A stretch of DNA of 8,956 nt from positions 1 to 8,956 of the forward strand of contig JAOUNV010000043.1 in assembly GCA_029880775.1 (NCBI GenBank), read 5' to 3'. The stretch comes from Nitrospinota bacterium. GTDB taxonomy: Bacteria > Nitrospinota_A > UBA7883. Below, piece after piece: positions 1 to 6,281 of the stretch; within the stretch, counting starts at the first letter, position 1, and each line of letters starts with the position of its first letter. The notes under the pieces are model-generated. The model did not search any database and was not told the origin of the DNA. It saw only the letters and a program-made list of their open reading frames with translations. The translations under genes were made by a program, and so were the position numbers.

Positions 1-265
1 CGGAAATAATCAGCGTTATCCCGGTGACATACGGGGGAAGGGAGGCGTAGTTTTCGCCGGAAGGTGGATATAGCGCTCCCGTAGCGGGATCATATGTGTA
101 GCCTTTCGGGAAGCTGAGGCCTACATCCGCCTGGGTAGCGCCATCCGCTCCCGGCTGGCCGGAGCCCCCGCTGCAGCCGCTCAAAAGCGCTGGAGTGGTG
201 AATAAGACCGCCAACAATGGAATCAGCAAGACTTTGCTATTATTAAACACGCGGCCAGTAAACAT
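1..265 (-). CDS. Putative lipoprotein, N-terminal part (runs off left edge)
   Basis: The minus strand is open from an ATG at 265 to the window edge, giving 88 residues with no stop. Residues 1-30 form a signal peptide: basic residues R5 and K11, a long hydrophobic stretch, then the lipobox LSGC with the modified cysteine at C31. Ser at +2 predicts outer-membrane sorting by the usual Lol rule. The mature part begins with a flexible Gly/Ser-rich linker, then a sequence rich in Gly, Tyr and Pro (YDPATGALYPP) that I cannot assign to a family. A GGGAGG ribosome site lies about 9 nt upstream of the ATG. The gene diverges from the exported protein at 458. Lipoprotein export is well supported; the function is unknown because the C-terminus is missing. 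Confidence 0.75.
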   Translation of the reverse strand, partial: MFTGRVFNNSKVLLIPLLAVLFTTPALLSGCSGGSGQPGADGATQADVGLSFPKGYTYDPATGALYPPSGENYASLPPYVTGITLIIS

Positions 266-420
266 GACTCCAACCCTCCCGTTCGCACCGCAACAGATAT
301 CTGGCGCGATGGCTCAATTAAACCACCTCCAGCCTACATCTTACTGCTAATGAAATCACTATTCAAGCGAGCTTTTGATGTAATAGTTTGGGCACACCCC
401 TCCCAGACTCACTACCGCTT

Positions 421-450
421 TTGGACTTCAGATCAAAATTGCTTTATACT
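421..450 (+). promoter_or_regulatory. Candidate promoter giving a leaderless transcript of the 458 gene
   Basis: TATACT at 445-450 matches the -10 consensus at 5 of 6 positions. TTGGAC at 421-426, 18 bp upstream, is a weak -35 (3 of 6). The predicted transcription start, about 7 nt after the -10, falls at or next to the A of the ATG at 458. There is no Shine-Dalgarno sequence between them, so the mRNA may be leaderless. The -10 is convincing, the -35 is not. Confidence 0.4.
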
Positions 451-457
451 CTGCCGT

Positions 458-1327
458 ATGCGCCATATTCTGTTGTTTATGCTAGCTTTCCCATTGTTTG
501 CCCACGCAGGGCATGCGGAGGTCGTTTCTGTGCCGGTGGACATCACGGTGCAGGTGAAAGAGCAGAACATGTACAAGGCCCGCAAGGAGGCTGTGGATCG
601 CGCATTTCGTGTGGCGGTATATCGCGCCACCATGGGGATCATGCCCTCCACCGGAGAAGGCTTCAATGAGACCGAGATCAACAACACTGTGGTGGCCAAG
701 GCGCCCAATTTCGTGGCCAGCTACAAATTCCTGAACGAGTCGATCGACTATTTTAAGCAGACTTTGACGGTCAACATGGAGGTGACCGTATACCTGGACA
801 GCATATGGGCGAATCTGAAGGATATGGGCGCCAGGACGATCAAACGGAAAGGGAAAAAACTGGTGGCGCTGATCCATGAGGAGAGCCTGAGCTTTCTCCC
901 GAAAAGCGATTTTCTGCTGTTGCCTTCCCTCTCCGAGGAGGTTATTGCCACCGCCTTTCGTAAAAACGGATTTACCGTGGACGACAGGAAGCAGATTCAC
1001 CAGGCCGGGCTGGGGCAGCTGGCTCTGCGGGCTGTGGAAGGGGACCTGGAAGCCGCCGGTCAACTAGGGGCGGCCTTGAACGCCGATCTGGTCATTGCAG
1101 GCAAAACCACGGTGAAGATATCCCCCACCGCTCAGGGGGAAAAAGCCATGGCTGTCATAAGAGCCGCCCTTTGCACAGCGCCAGACGGGGCCGCGCTGGC
1201 CGTCAGGCAGGAGTTCAGCGAGATGGAGGCCGACGACGGCTCCAGAGGATCGCTGTTGGCGATAGAAACAGTGGCCAAGTATCTGTCCCGGGAGTTTCTG
1301 GCTGTGGCTGGCGTGGAGGATCGTTAA
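458..1327 (+). CDS. Exported protein resembling FlgT/LPP20-type periplasmic proteins
   Basis: With the start at ATG 458 the product has 289 residues and opens with a clean signal peptide (MRHILLFMLAFPLFAHAGHA) with a likely signal peptidase I site after AHA or GHA. The open frame extends upstream to 350, but that would bury the signal peptide about 36 residues inside, so I reject the longer start. The next segment (AEVVSVPVDITV..., then KARKEAVDRAFRVAVYRA) has the pattern of domains at the start of FlgT, LPP20 and related envelope proteins, in which an Ala/Arg-rich helix follows a short strand. A later LNADLVIAGKTTVKIS segment matches the 'GADLVI.G' strand seen in the same superfamily and in GNA1162-like lipoproteins. 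No flagellar gene is nearby, so a flagellar role is not supported. The protein is periplasmic by prediction. Its stop is 5 bp before the PerM-family start, so the two are probably translated from one message. Confidence 0.72.
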   Translation: MRHILLFMLAFPLFAHAGHAEVVSVPVDITVQVKEQNMYKARKEAVDRAFRVAVYRATMGIMPSTGEGFNETEINNTVVAKAPNFVASYKFLNESIDYFKQTLTVNMEVTVYLDSIWANLKDMGARTIKRKGKKLVALIHEESLSFLPKSDFLLLPSLSEEVIATAFRKNGFTVDDRKQIHQAGLGQLALRAVEGDLEAAGQLGAALNADLVIAGKTTVKISPTAQGEKAMAVIRAALCTAPDGAALAVRQEFSEMEADDGSRGSLLAIETVAKYLSREFLAVAGVEDR

Positions 1328-1332
1328 TAACC

Positions 1333-2508
1333 ATGGAGGAATTTTTCCGCAAACCATGGGTCAAGGTTCTTGTGGCGGTATTGGCCCTGGTGCTGGCCAT
1401 GGCTTTGGTATACGCCGCCCGTGCCGCCCTGGCGCCTTTTGTCATCGCCTTTGGCCTGGCCTACCTTTTTGATCCGTTGATCGATAAAATGGAAACTTAC
1501 AGGATCGGGCGGACTTTTTCCATCCTCTCCCTTTTTTCCCTCATGACATTGGCGGCGCTGGCCATGACCGCGTTTCTGACCCCTCTGGTGGCGGGGCAGG
1601 TGGAGGCTGTCGCCAAAAAAACACCGATGTATATAGAGAGGTTGGAGAAAGCGTTGGCGCCGGTGATGGAGAACCTGGCGCCGGAGGGTGGCCCCAATCT
1701 GGGCGAGAAAATGAAGGAAAACCTGCAAGGCGCAGGGAATCTGGCGCTGGTGGCGATGGATACTGTGGGCAAGGGGATATGGTCCGGCATAACAGGCGCC
1801 ATGGGTATTGTTGTGGCGGTGTTCAACCTGGCCATCATACCGGTGGCCGCCTTCTACCTGTTACGCGATTTCGATCATATAATCGCCTGGGGGGCGCAGC
1901 GGGTACCTCCCCGTCTCCGGGAGAGGGTGTTTGGTCTGGCGAAAAGGCTGGATCAGGTGATGGCCGGGTTTGTGCGGGGTCAGCTTTTCGTGGCGTTGAT
2001 CATGTCCGCTGTGCTGTCTATAGGATTACTTATCATCGGCGTCCCCATGGGCTTTTTCCTGGGGGCTCTGGCCGGGATGGCGAATATAGTGCCATTCATG
2101 CCGGCGGTGGTGGGATACCTCCCCGCCATGGCGCTGGTCTATGCCGATGGGGGAGGGATTGGCCTGTATGTGGCGGTGTCGGCCCTCTTCGCCATTTCTC
2201 AGGCGTTGGAAGGATTGGTTATTACTCCCAAGATCCAGGGGGAAGCCACGGGGCTGCATCCGGTGGCCATAATGGCGGCGATGCTGGTCGGTGGCGTATT
2301 TTTCGGGTTTATAGGTGTGCTGCTGGCGGCGCCCGCTGCGGCGATGCTTAAGGTTCTTTTGGAGGAAGCGGACGAAAACTACATGGCCTCCCGGTTCTAC
2401 ACTGAGGGGCGACCAAACGGCGCGCCAGACGATAAGCCGGATGGATCGCCGACAAGTCGGACAGCCGACAAGTCGGACAGCCGACAAGGCAGCAAGCGAT
2501 ACAAGTAA
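1333..2508 (+). CDS. AI-2E/PerM-family integral membrane transporter
   Basis: This is a 391-residue inner-membrane protein of the AI-2E transporter family (PF01594). It has two N-terminal membrane segments separated by the family motif APFVIAFGLAYLFDPLID, a third hydrophobic segment, a hydrophilic region (about residues 80-140), then five or so more helices. The C-terminal signature is present: NIVPFMPAVVGYLPA, then TPKIQGEATGLHPVAI, then the glycine-rich GGVFFGFIGVLLAAPAAA, which is the most conserved part of the family. Members have been linked to autoinducer-2 export, sodium/proton antiport and other substrates, so no substrate can be named here. The start at ATG 1333 has a GGAGGA site at 1315-1320 and follows the previous stop by 5 bp. 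A farther upstream start at 1171 would overlap the preceding gene and add non-membrane sequence. The last roughly 30 residues are hydrophilic, low in complexity and partly encoded by a 16-bp tandem repeat. Confidence 0.92.
   Translation: MEEFFRKPWVKVLVAVLALVLAMALVYAARAALAPFVIAFGLAYLFDPLIDKMETYRIGRTFSILSLFSLMTLAALAMTAFLTPLVAGQVEAVAKKTPMYIERLEKALAPVMENLAPEGGPNLGEKMKENLQGAGNLALVAMDTVGKGIWSGITGAMGIVVAVFNLAIIPVAAFYLLRDFDHIIAWGAQRVPPRLRERVFGLAKRLDQVMAGFVRGQLFVALIMSAVLSIGLLIIGVPMGFFLGALAGMANIVPFMPAVVGYLPAMALVYADGGGIGLYVAVSALFAISQALEGLVITPKIQGEATGLHPVAIMAAMLVGGVFFGFIGVLLAAPAAAMLKVLLEEADENYMASRFYTEGRPNGAPDDKPDGSPTSRTADKSDSRQGSKRYK
2451..2489 (+). repeat. 16-bp tandem repeat, about 2.4 copies, in the 3' end of the PerM-family gene
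   Basis: The unit gacaagtcggacagcc occurs at 2451-2466 and again without a mismatch at 2467-2482, followed by a partial third copy (gacaagg). Because 16 is not a multiple of three, each copy is read in a different frame, and gain or loss of a copy would change the C-terminal residues and the stop used. Each copy also holds GTCGG and the next starts CCGAC, so the RNA can form 5-bp stems with a 4-nt loop. These hairpins lie just upstream of the convergent gene boundary at 2508-2515, but no T-run follows, so I do not call a terminator. Confidence 0.85.
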
Positions 2509-2514
2509 TAATGG

Positions 2515-3108
2515 TTAGTTCGGCGCCACGAGCGTCATGGTTCCCCCGCCGGAGTCTATCTCGAACACAAACAGAGACAGGAAGTTCATCCCCATCAGGG
2601 CGCTGACCGGACCTCGCCCCTCAAAATCCATCACCACCGCCTGTACACCGAAAGCTTCCGCCCCCCCGACCTTTACGTTTTTTAACAGAACCACAGGGAC
2701 CTGTACACGTCCGGAGCTGGTGGTCACCCAGGTCTTTCTGCTTTTAGCCGTGTCATAGCCCAGCGCCCTGGCCAGCTTTGTGGTGATCGCCACCATGTCG
2801 GACCCTGTGTCCATGATGGCCATGCGCGAGGCCCTGCCGTTGAAAATGGCCTGAGCCTCTATCCGGCGACCAGAGGGTGTAAATCCGATAGTGGCTTTAC
2901 CCTTGGCGAATCCCTTAGGTTCATGTTCCACATGTTCCTGCCTTATGTTCACAACTTTCATTTCCACAGCGGAGGAGCGATAGCCTTCCGGAATGGCGGC
3001 CAGCGAATTGGACGCGCGGACCGATCCATCGGGCCCGGTCCACCGATACACCGTGCTTTGTCCCGATGCGGACGCGGCGATCAGGGTCGCCAAAATCCAG
3101 GTTCTCAT
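2515..3108 (-). CDS. Exported retropepsin-like (clan AA) aspartic protease with DUF4124-like N-terminus
   Basis: The 197-residue product starts with a signal peptide (MRTWILATLIAASASGQ). Next comes a short segment, VYRWTGPDGSVRASNSLAAIPEGYR, with the pattern of DUF4124 (Y-W-D-x-x-G-x-x-x-x-S). The catalytic domain spans about 70-197. It has the single-chain retropepsin active-site motif MDTGSDMVAI with the catalytic Asp at 100, and the second family motif ALMGMNFLSLFVFEID (about 170-185), where bacterial members usually have LLGMSFL. This fits the TIGR02281 type of clan AA protease, which has one DTG per chain and is expected to act as a dimer. Location is periplasmic or membrane-anchored. 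The start is 2 bp after the rlpA stop on the same strand, with only a weak ribosome site, so translation is probably coupled to rlpA. Its substrate is unknown; envelope protein processing is an inference from the neighbour. Confidence 0.88.
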   Translation of the reverse strand: MRTWILATLIAASASGQSTVYRWTGPDGSVRASNSLAAIPEGYRSSAVEMKVVNIRQEHVEHEPKGFAKGKATIGFTPSGRRIEAQAIFNGRASRMAIMDTGSDMVAITTKLARALGYDTAKSRKTWVTTSSGRVQVPVVLLKNVKVGGAEAFGVQAVVMDFEGRGPVSALMGMNFLSLFVFEIDSGGGTMTLVAPN

Positions 3109-3110
3109 TA

Positions 3111-3932
3111 TCAGTCCGCCACCACGAAGGCTGTATTGAACCCCTGGTTCATGGCGTCTGTCAGGGCGAGGTTGGCTTGGTCCATGTCGTTAAAGGGCCC
3201 CACCTGCACTCGGTGAAGGGTCTGTCCCCCGTTGGCCTGGGTGGGTTGGAAACGGATGTTCGCTCGGGGAAATCCGAGCCGGTCCCGCACCCTTTCCGCG
3301 TTGTCCATGATGGCAAATGCCCCCACCTGGACCCAGAACACCCCGTGGTAAAAATCAGGCGGCGGGCTCACCGCCACCGGAGGCTCCCCTGCGGCCCCCG
3401 GCTTTCCCTCCGCCAGCGCGGTGATGGTCACCATGGTGGTTCCCTCTTCCACTGCACCCAGCTTTGCCGCGGCGGCCATGGAAAGGTCTATGATCCTGTT
3501 ATGGGCAAAAGGGCCTCGGTCGTTTATCCTCACCACCAGCGACCTCCCGTCGTCGATCCTTCTCACCTCCACAATCGTGCCGAGGGGGAGGGTCTTGTGG
3601 GCGGCGGTCATGGCGTGCATATTGTATATCTCTCCGCTGGCCGTTTTGCGCCCGTGGAAGTCGCGACCGTACCATGAAGCCACGCCTGTTTGTATAAAGC
3701 CGGCCGAATCGGTGAGCGGATAATAGGTGACCCCCCGGATGGTGTATGGCTTCCCCCCCCGCCGCAACGCGCCAGACCCAGGCCCGCCGGAGCCGGACGC
3801 TCTGGAAACGCGCTCCGGATGTTTGGTGATCTTGTGGGCCGGAGCGCAGGCCAACACCGCCAAAGCCAGCAATCCAGCCGAAGCAAAAGCGGCGATTTTT
3901 TGAAATCTGGTTGTCATCGGTTTATAATCCAT
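3111..3932 (-). CDS. rlpA: RlpA-family septal lytic transglycosylase, lipoprotein with SPOR domain
   Basis: RlpA cuts glycan strands lacking stem peptides at the division septum. From the ATG at 3932 the product has 273 residues. Residues 9-28 form a lipoprotein signal peptide with lipobox VLAC (C29). A Gly/Ser/Pro linker follows, then the double-psi beta-barrel domain at about 80-175: GVASWYG, FHGRKTASGE, TAAHKTLPLGT, VVRINDRGPF and RIIDLSMAAA are all present. E101, H112 and D138 have the spacing of the residues implicated in catalysis in Pseudomonas aeruginosa RlpA. A SPOR domain, which binds denuded septal glycan, fills about 199-273 (FWVQVGAF ... HRVQVGPF). A TTG codon precedes the chosen ATG, and another ATG lies five codons later at 3917; none has a good Shine-Dalgarno site, so the exact start is uncertain. 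The protease gene follows 2 bp downstream. The coding strand carries a run of eight G (3753-3760) in the linker. Confidence 0.95.
   Translation of the reverse strand: MDYKPMTTRFQKIAAFASAGLLALAVLACAPAHKITKHPERVSRASGSGGPGSGALRRGGKPYTIRGVTYYPLTDSAGFIQTGVASWYGRDFHGRKTASGEIYNMHAMTAAHKTLPLGTIVEVRRIDDGRSLVVRINDRGPFAHNRIIDLSMAAAAKLGAVEEGTTMVTITALAEGKPGAAGEPPVAVSPPPDFYHGVFWVQVGAFAIMDNAERVRDRLGFPRANIRFQPTQANGGQTLHRVQVGPFNDMDQANLALTDAMNQGFNTAFVVAD
3900..3928 (+). promoter_or_regulatory. Near-consensus sigma-70 promoter for the DUF4911 gene
   Basis: TTGAAA (3900-3905, 5 of 6) is followed by a 17-bp spacer and a perfect TATAAT (3923-3928). This is the best promoter match in the window. The predicted start at about 3935 leaves only about 6 nt before the ATG at 3941, with no Shine-Dalgarno sequence. 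The whole promoter lies within the first codons of rlpA on the opposite strand, so the two transcription units may interfere with each other. Confidence 0.7.
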
Positions 3933-3940
3933 CAAAAGCC

Positions 3941-4213
3941 ATGCAAGACACTAAAAGTTCAAAACGGATATGTTTCCCGGCGCCATCACAGGGGCAGCGC
4001 CGAAGCAGGATCGTCTTTCGGGTAACACCGGCGGATATCTCTTTCATCGTTATGATCCTTGAATCTTATGATTATATCGCGATTCCGCGTACCATCGATC
4101 CAGTGAATGGAATAATGGAGGCGTTGGTCTCCCCCGACTTTCACGGCGAGGCGATGAGCCTGATCACCGCCCTGGCCCAGGAATCCCCCGGGCTGACCAT
4201 TATTGCTGGGTGA
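3941..4213 (+). CDS. DUF4911 domain-containing protein
   Basis: This small gene encodes 90 residues. After a basic N-terminal stretch of about 25 residues (KSSKR, QRRSR), the segment from RIVFRVTPADISFIVMILE through SYDYIAIPRTIDP and ALVSPDF matches what I know of DUF4911: a 'P.dI.fi..ileSYeg.a..RTiDp..Gi....vsPdf' pattern in short proteins of Deltaproteobacteria and related phyla. The function of the family is unknown. The ATG at 3941 is favoured because a near-consensus promoter ends 12 bp before it; an in-frame TTG at 3911 would place the start upstream of the predicted transcript. The 3' end overlaps the tail of the convergent NYN gene by 14 bp. Coding character is supported by the family match rather than by length. 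Confidence 0.78.
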   Translation: MQDTKSSKRICFPAPSQGQRRSRIVFRVTPADISFIVMILESYDYIAIPRTIDPVNGIMEALVSPDFHGEAMSLITALAQESPGLTIIAG

Positions 4214-5276
4214 CCTCGGAGCTATCTGTTTCAAGGGTCATGGTAACTTCTCCCGCGGCTCCGGCTTTCGATCCGATCGGGTTTTTGGTGACTGTGAACC
4301 GCACAGCGGCCCCCACGCCCACGGCTTCCCATTCGGCGTTGGTCAGATGGGTTAGGTGAAAGAAGAAGCTGGCGCCATCGGTTCTTTTTATAAAGCCGAA
4401 CCCACGGTCTGGAATAAGGGCCTCCACCTGCCCGTCGAAGTAGGCGTTATCCTCGTGGCTCTCCTCCTTATCCATCTGACCATTGATCCCCGCGCTGGTG
4501 TATTCGCGCATCTGCTCTTCTTTTTGCTCGGCGAATTTGGCGCGGCACACCTCGCAAAAATATGGCTGACCGTTGCGCAGCCGCATAGTGGTGGTGGTGA
4601 GCCTGCCCCCCTCGTGCAGTGGTGATCGGCACTCTACATCCATCTCCACCGGCGACCAGGCGATCTTCTCTATCATGTCGTTGAGCCAGATGATGTGGTA
4701 GTCCTTAAGCTTTTTGACATCCTGCCGATCCGAATACATCTTTGCGCACGACTGCCGGATGGAGATCACGGCGATCCGTTTGCCTAGTTGCCGTGTCTTC
4801 TGGAAGAGGGGGAAATAGTCCTTGTCCCCCACCACCGCCGCCGCGATGTCATAGCCATCGGCCACGGCGGCGTAATACAGCATGCTGGCGGCAAGGGCGA
4901 TGTCCACACATTTTTCCCTGGGGGAGAACGGGTCGTCCGCCTCCCTGTCGTCGTGTAGGATGCGTCGCTCCGCATAGTCTATGGGGAAGGCCTCCACTTC
5001 ATAGTGGTAGTCCTCCCGCAGCATGGTGAAAAAATCTTTTCTTTTCCTCGCCCTGTCCTCGTCCACCAGGTTGTAATTTATCGGGTACGAGCCGAAAAGA
5101 TATGTGCGGACCAGGTCCAGCTCCCCCAGCCCGTTTTGCTCGCAAAGCTCTTTTGCGATGGCCTTGGGCAAGGCGCCATAGTCGATATGAAAACCGGGTT
5201 GGTTTGATTCTTTTGCCAGATGTCTAAGATTTGAATAAAGCCAGGTGCCATCTATAAAGACCATTAATTTGGCCAC
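4200..5276 (-). CDS. NYN-domain (PIN-like) ribonuclease fused to a C-terminal cold-shock domain
   Basis: From the GTG at 5276 the product has 358 residues. Residues 5-205 form a NYN domain, a PIN-fold metal-dependent RNase family: MVFIDGTWLYSNL with the first acidic residue D9, KCVDIALAASMLYYAA with D125, then VVGDKDYFPLF with D151 and D153, and LGKRIAVIS. Residues 216-244 hold a Cys and a CxxC pair (FCEVC), possibly a small metal site. A linker rich in Glu, Lys and Gln precedes a cold-shock (S1-like OB-fold) domain at about 281-348, with RNP1 GFGFIKR and an RNP2-like FFFHLTHL. Together this suggests an RNA-binding nuclease acting in the cytoplasm. An ATG at 5336 is in frame but gives a longer, unconserved N-terminus without a ribosome site. 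No partner gene is evident. The target RNA is unknown, and some NYN proteins have lost activity. Confidence 0.88.
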   Translation of the reverse strand: MAKLMVFIDGTWLYSNLRHLAKESNQPGFHIDYGALPKAIAKELCEQNGLGELDLVRTYLFGSYPINYNLVDEDRARKRKDFFTMLREDYHYEVEAFPIDYAERRILHDDREADDPFSPREKCVDIALAASMLYYAAVADGYDIAAAVVGDKDYFPLFQKTRQLGKRIAVISIRQSCAKMYSDRQDVKKLKDYHIIWLNDMIEKIAWSPVEMDVECRSPLHEGGRLTTTTMRLRNGQPYFCEVCRAKFAEQKEEQMREYTSAGINGQMDKEESHEDNAYFDGQVEALIPDRGFGFIKRTDGASFFFHLTHLTNAEWEAVGVGAAVRFTVTKNPIGSKAGAAGEVTMTLETDSSEVTQQ

Positions 5277-5281
5277 AAATA

Positions 5282-5286
5282 CTCCT
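5282..5286 (-). promoter_or_regulatory. Shine-Dalgarno site that decides the GTG start of the NYN/cold-shock gene
   Basis: AGGAG on the minus strand ends 5 nt before the GTG at 5274-5276. No comparable site precedes the in-frame ATG at 5336. The GTG start also puts the first NYN strand (KLMVFIDG) directly at the N-terminus, as expected for the family. Confidence 0.7.
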
Positions 5287-5350
5287 ATTGAGAAAAATTT
5301 TATCGTATTGCAGGCCCCCGAGCCCGAAATTTTCATTAAATAATCTTAGA

Positions 5351-5379
5351 AATTTAGCACAAACCAGGTTAGCAGTCAA
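5351..5379 (-). promoter_or_regulatory. Candidate promoter for the NYN/cold-shock gene
   Basis: On the minus strand TTGACT (5379 to 5374, 5 of 6) is followed by 17 bp and TAAATT (5356 to 5351, 4 of 6). The -35 overlaps the stop codon of the upstream response regulator. The predicted start is near 5344, giving a leader of about 68 nt. In that leader the arms 5327-5334 and 5292-5300 (GAAAATTT and AAATTTTTC) can pair around a GC-rich loop. Confidence 0.4.
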
Positions 5380-6281
5380 TCTCCGCTATTGTGGCTGATT
5401 AAAAATCGACGAGGATCTATCCCGTATTGTTTTATCTTTTCCTGCAGGTTTTTACGAGCAAGCCCTATGGCCCCCGCCGTTCTGGAAATGTTGCCGCCGT
5501 GGCGGCTTAAGGCCCTCTCCAGAAATCCTTTTTCCCATGCTCCCCTGGCCACCCGTAACGAGAGAGCCTCACCTTCCTCCCACAAGGTGGCGGGCACAGC
5601 CACCCCGGTCGGATGCATTCCCTCCGGCAGGTCGGCCATCATGATAGACTTGTCGGCGCAGATCACCACCGCCCTCTCCATCACGTTTTCCAGCTCCCGG
5701 ATATTGCCGGGCCACGGATGGGCCGCCATCACCGCCAGCGCCTCGTCGGAGATCGACACGATATCCTTGGACATCTCCTCCCGATACTTTTTCAGAAAAT
5801 GATACGCCAGCGCGGGGATATCCTCCGGCCGGTTCCGAAGCGGCGGCACCGTCAACGTTATAACGTTGAGACGGTAGAAAAGGTCATCTCGGAAATTGCC
5901 GCGGCTCACCTCATCGGCCAGGTCCTTATTGGTGGCGGAGACGATCCTGGTGTTCGTGCTGATAGTTTTCGTCCCGCCCACTCTGGTGAATTCCAGCTCC
6001 TGCAACACCCTTAACAGCTTCACCTGGGTGGAGGGGGATATCTCCCCGATCTCATCTAAAAACAGGGTCCCCATGTCCGCCAGCTCGAAACGGCCCTTGC
6101 GCGTGGCCATGGCCCCGGTGAAGGAGCCCTTTTCGTGACCGAACAGCTCCGACTCCAGCAACGTCTCCGGCAACGCCGCGCAGGATACCGTGACAAACGG
6201 TTGATCCGCCCGGGGGCTTTTGTTGTGGATGGCCCTGGCCAATAGTTCTTTGCCCACTCCGCTCTCCCCCTGGATCAGCAC
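5376..6281 (-). CDS. Sigma-54 activator, AAA+ and DNA-binding half (3' part of a frameshifted regulator)
   Basis: This frame encodes the central and C-terminal domains of an NtrC-type activator, 301 residues from a GTG that is unlikely to be a real start. It opens with Walker A GESGVGKE. It then has the sigma-54 contact loop as GSFTGA (usually GAFTGA), Walker B TLFLDEIGE, the sensor/arginine-finger region FRDDLFYRLNVITLTVPPLRNRPEDI, and HPWPGNIRELENV. The last 50 residues form a Fis-type helix-turn-helix (FLERALSRHGGNISRTAGAIGLARKNLQEKIKQYGI). No in-frame ATG or ribosome site suits an independent protein. The sequence immediately upstream in this frame (TNST before VLIQGE) is normal family sequence whose N-terminal continuation lies in the other frame. 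Unless the frameshift is an assembly error or is bypassed, this half would not be made with its receiver. It ends 99 bp before the NYN gene. Confidence 0.9.
   Translation of the reverse strand: MLIQGESGVGKELLARAIHNKSPRADQPFVTVSCAALPETLLESELFGHEKGSFTGAMATRKGRFELADMGTLFLDEIGEISPSTQVKLLRVLQELEFTRVGGTKTISTNTRIVSATNKDLADEVSRGNFRDDLFYRLNVITLTVPPLRNRPEDIPALAYHFLKKYREEMSKDIVSISDEALAVMAAHPWPGNIRELENVMERAVVICADKSIMMADLPEGMHPTGVAVPATLWEEGEALSLRVARGAWEKGFLERALSRHGGNISRTAGAIGLARKNLQEKIKQYGIDPRRFLISHNSGD

Noticed and set aside
225..318. Possible upstream leader peptide on the minus strand starting at a TTG behind GGAGGTGG
   Set aside because: The 24-codon frame overlaps the lipoprotein start in another frame, but it uses a rare start codon, has no recognisable content, and nothing in the sequence supports its translation.
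482..1063. 193-residue open frame on the minus strand
   Set aside because: It lies antisense to the exported FlgT-like gene, has His/Gln/Gly-rich composition with no recognisable domain, and lacks a ribosome site.
1171..1332. N-terminal extension of the PerM-family frame upstream of 1333
   Set aside because: It overlaps the preceding gene and is non-membrane shadow sequence; the ATG at 1333 has a ribosome site and fits the family.
1779..2351. 190-residue open frame on the plus strand
   Set aside because: It is an out-of-frame reading of the PerM-family gene, rich in Gly, Arg and His, and has no family pattern.
3066..3677. 203-residue open frame on the plus strand
   Set aside because: It is antisense to rlpA, with His/Arg/Gly-rich sequence typical of GC-rich shadow frames.
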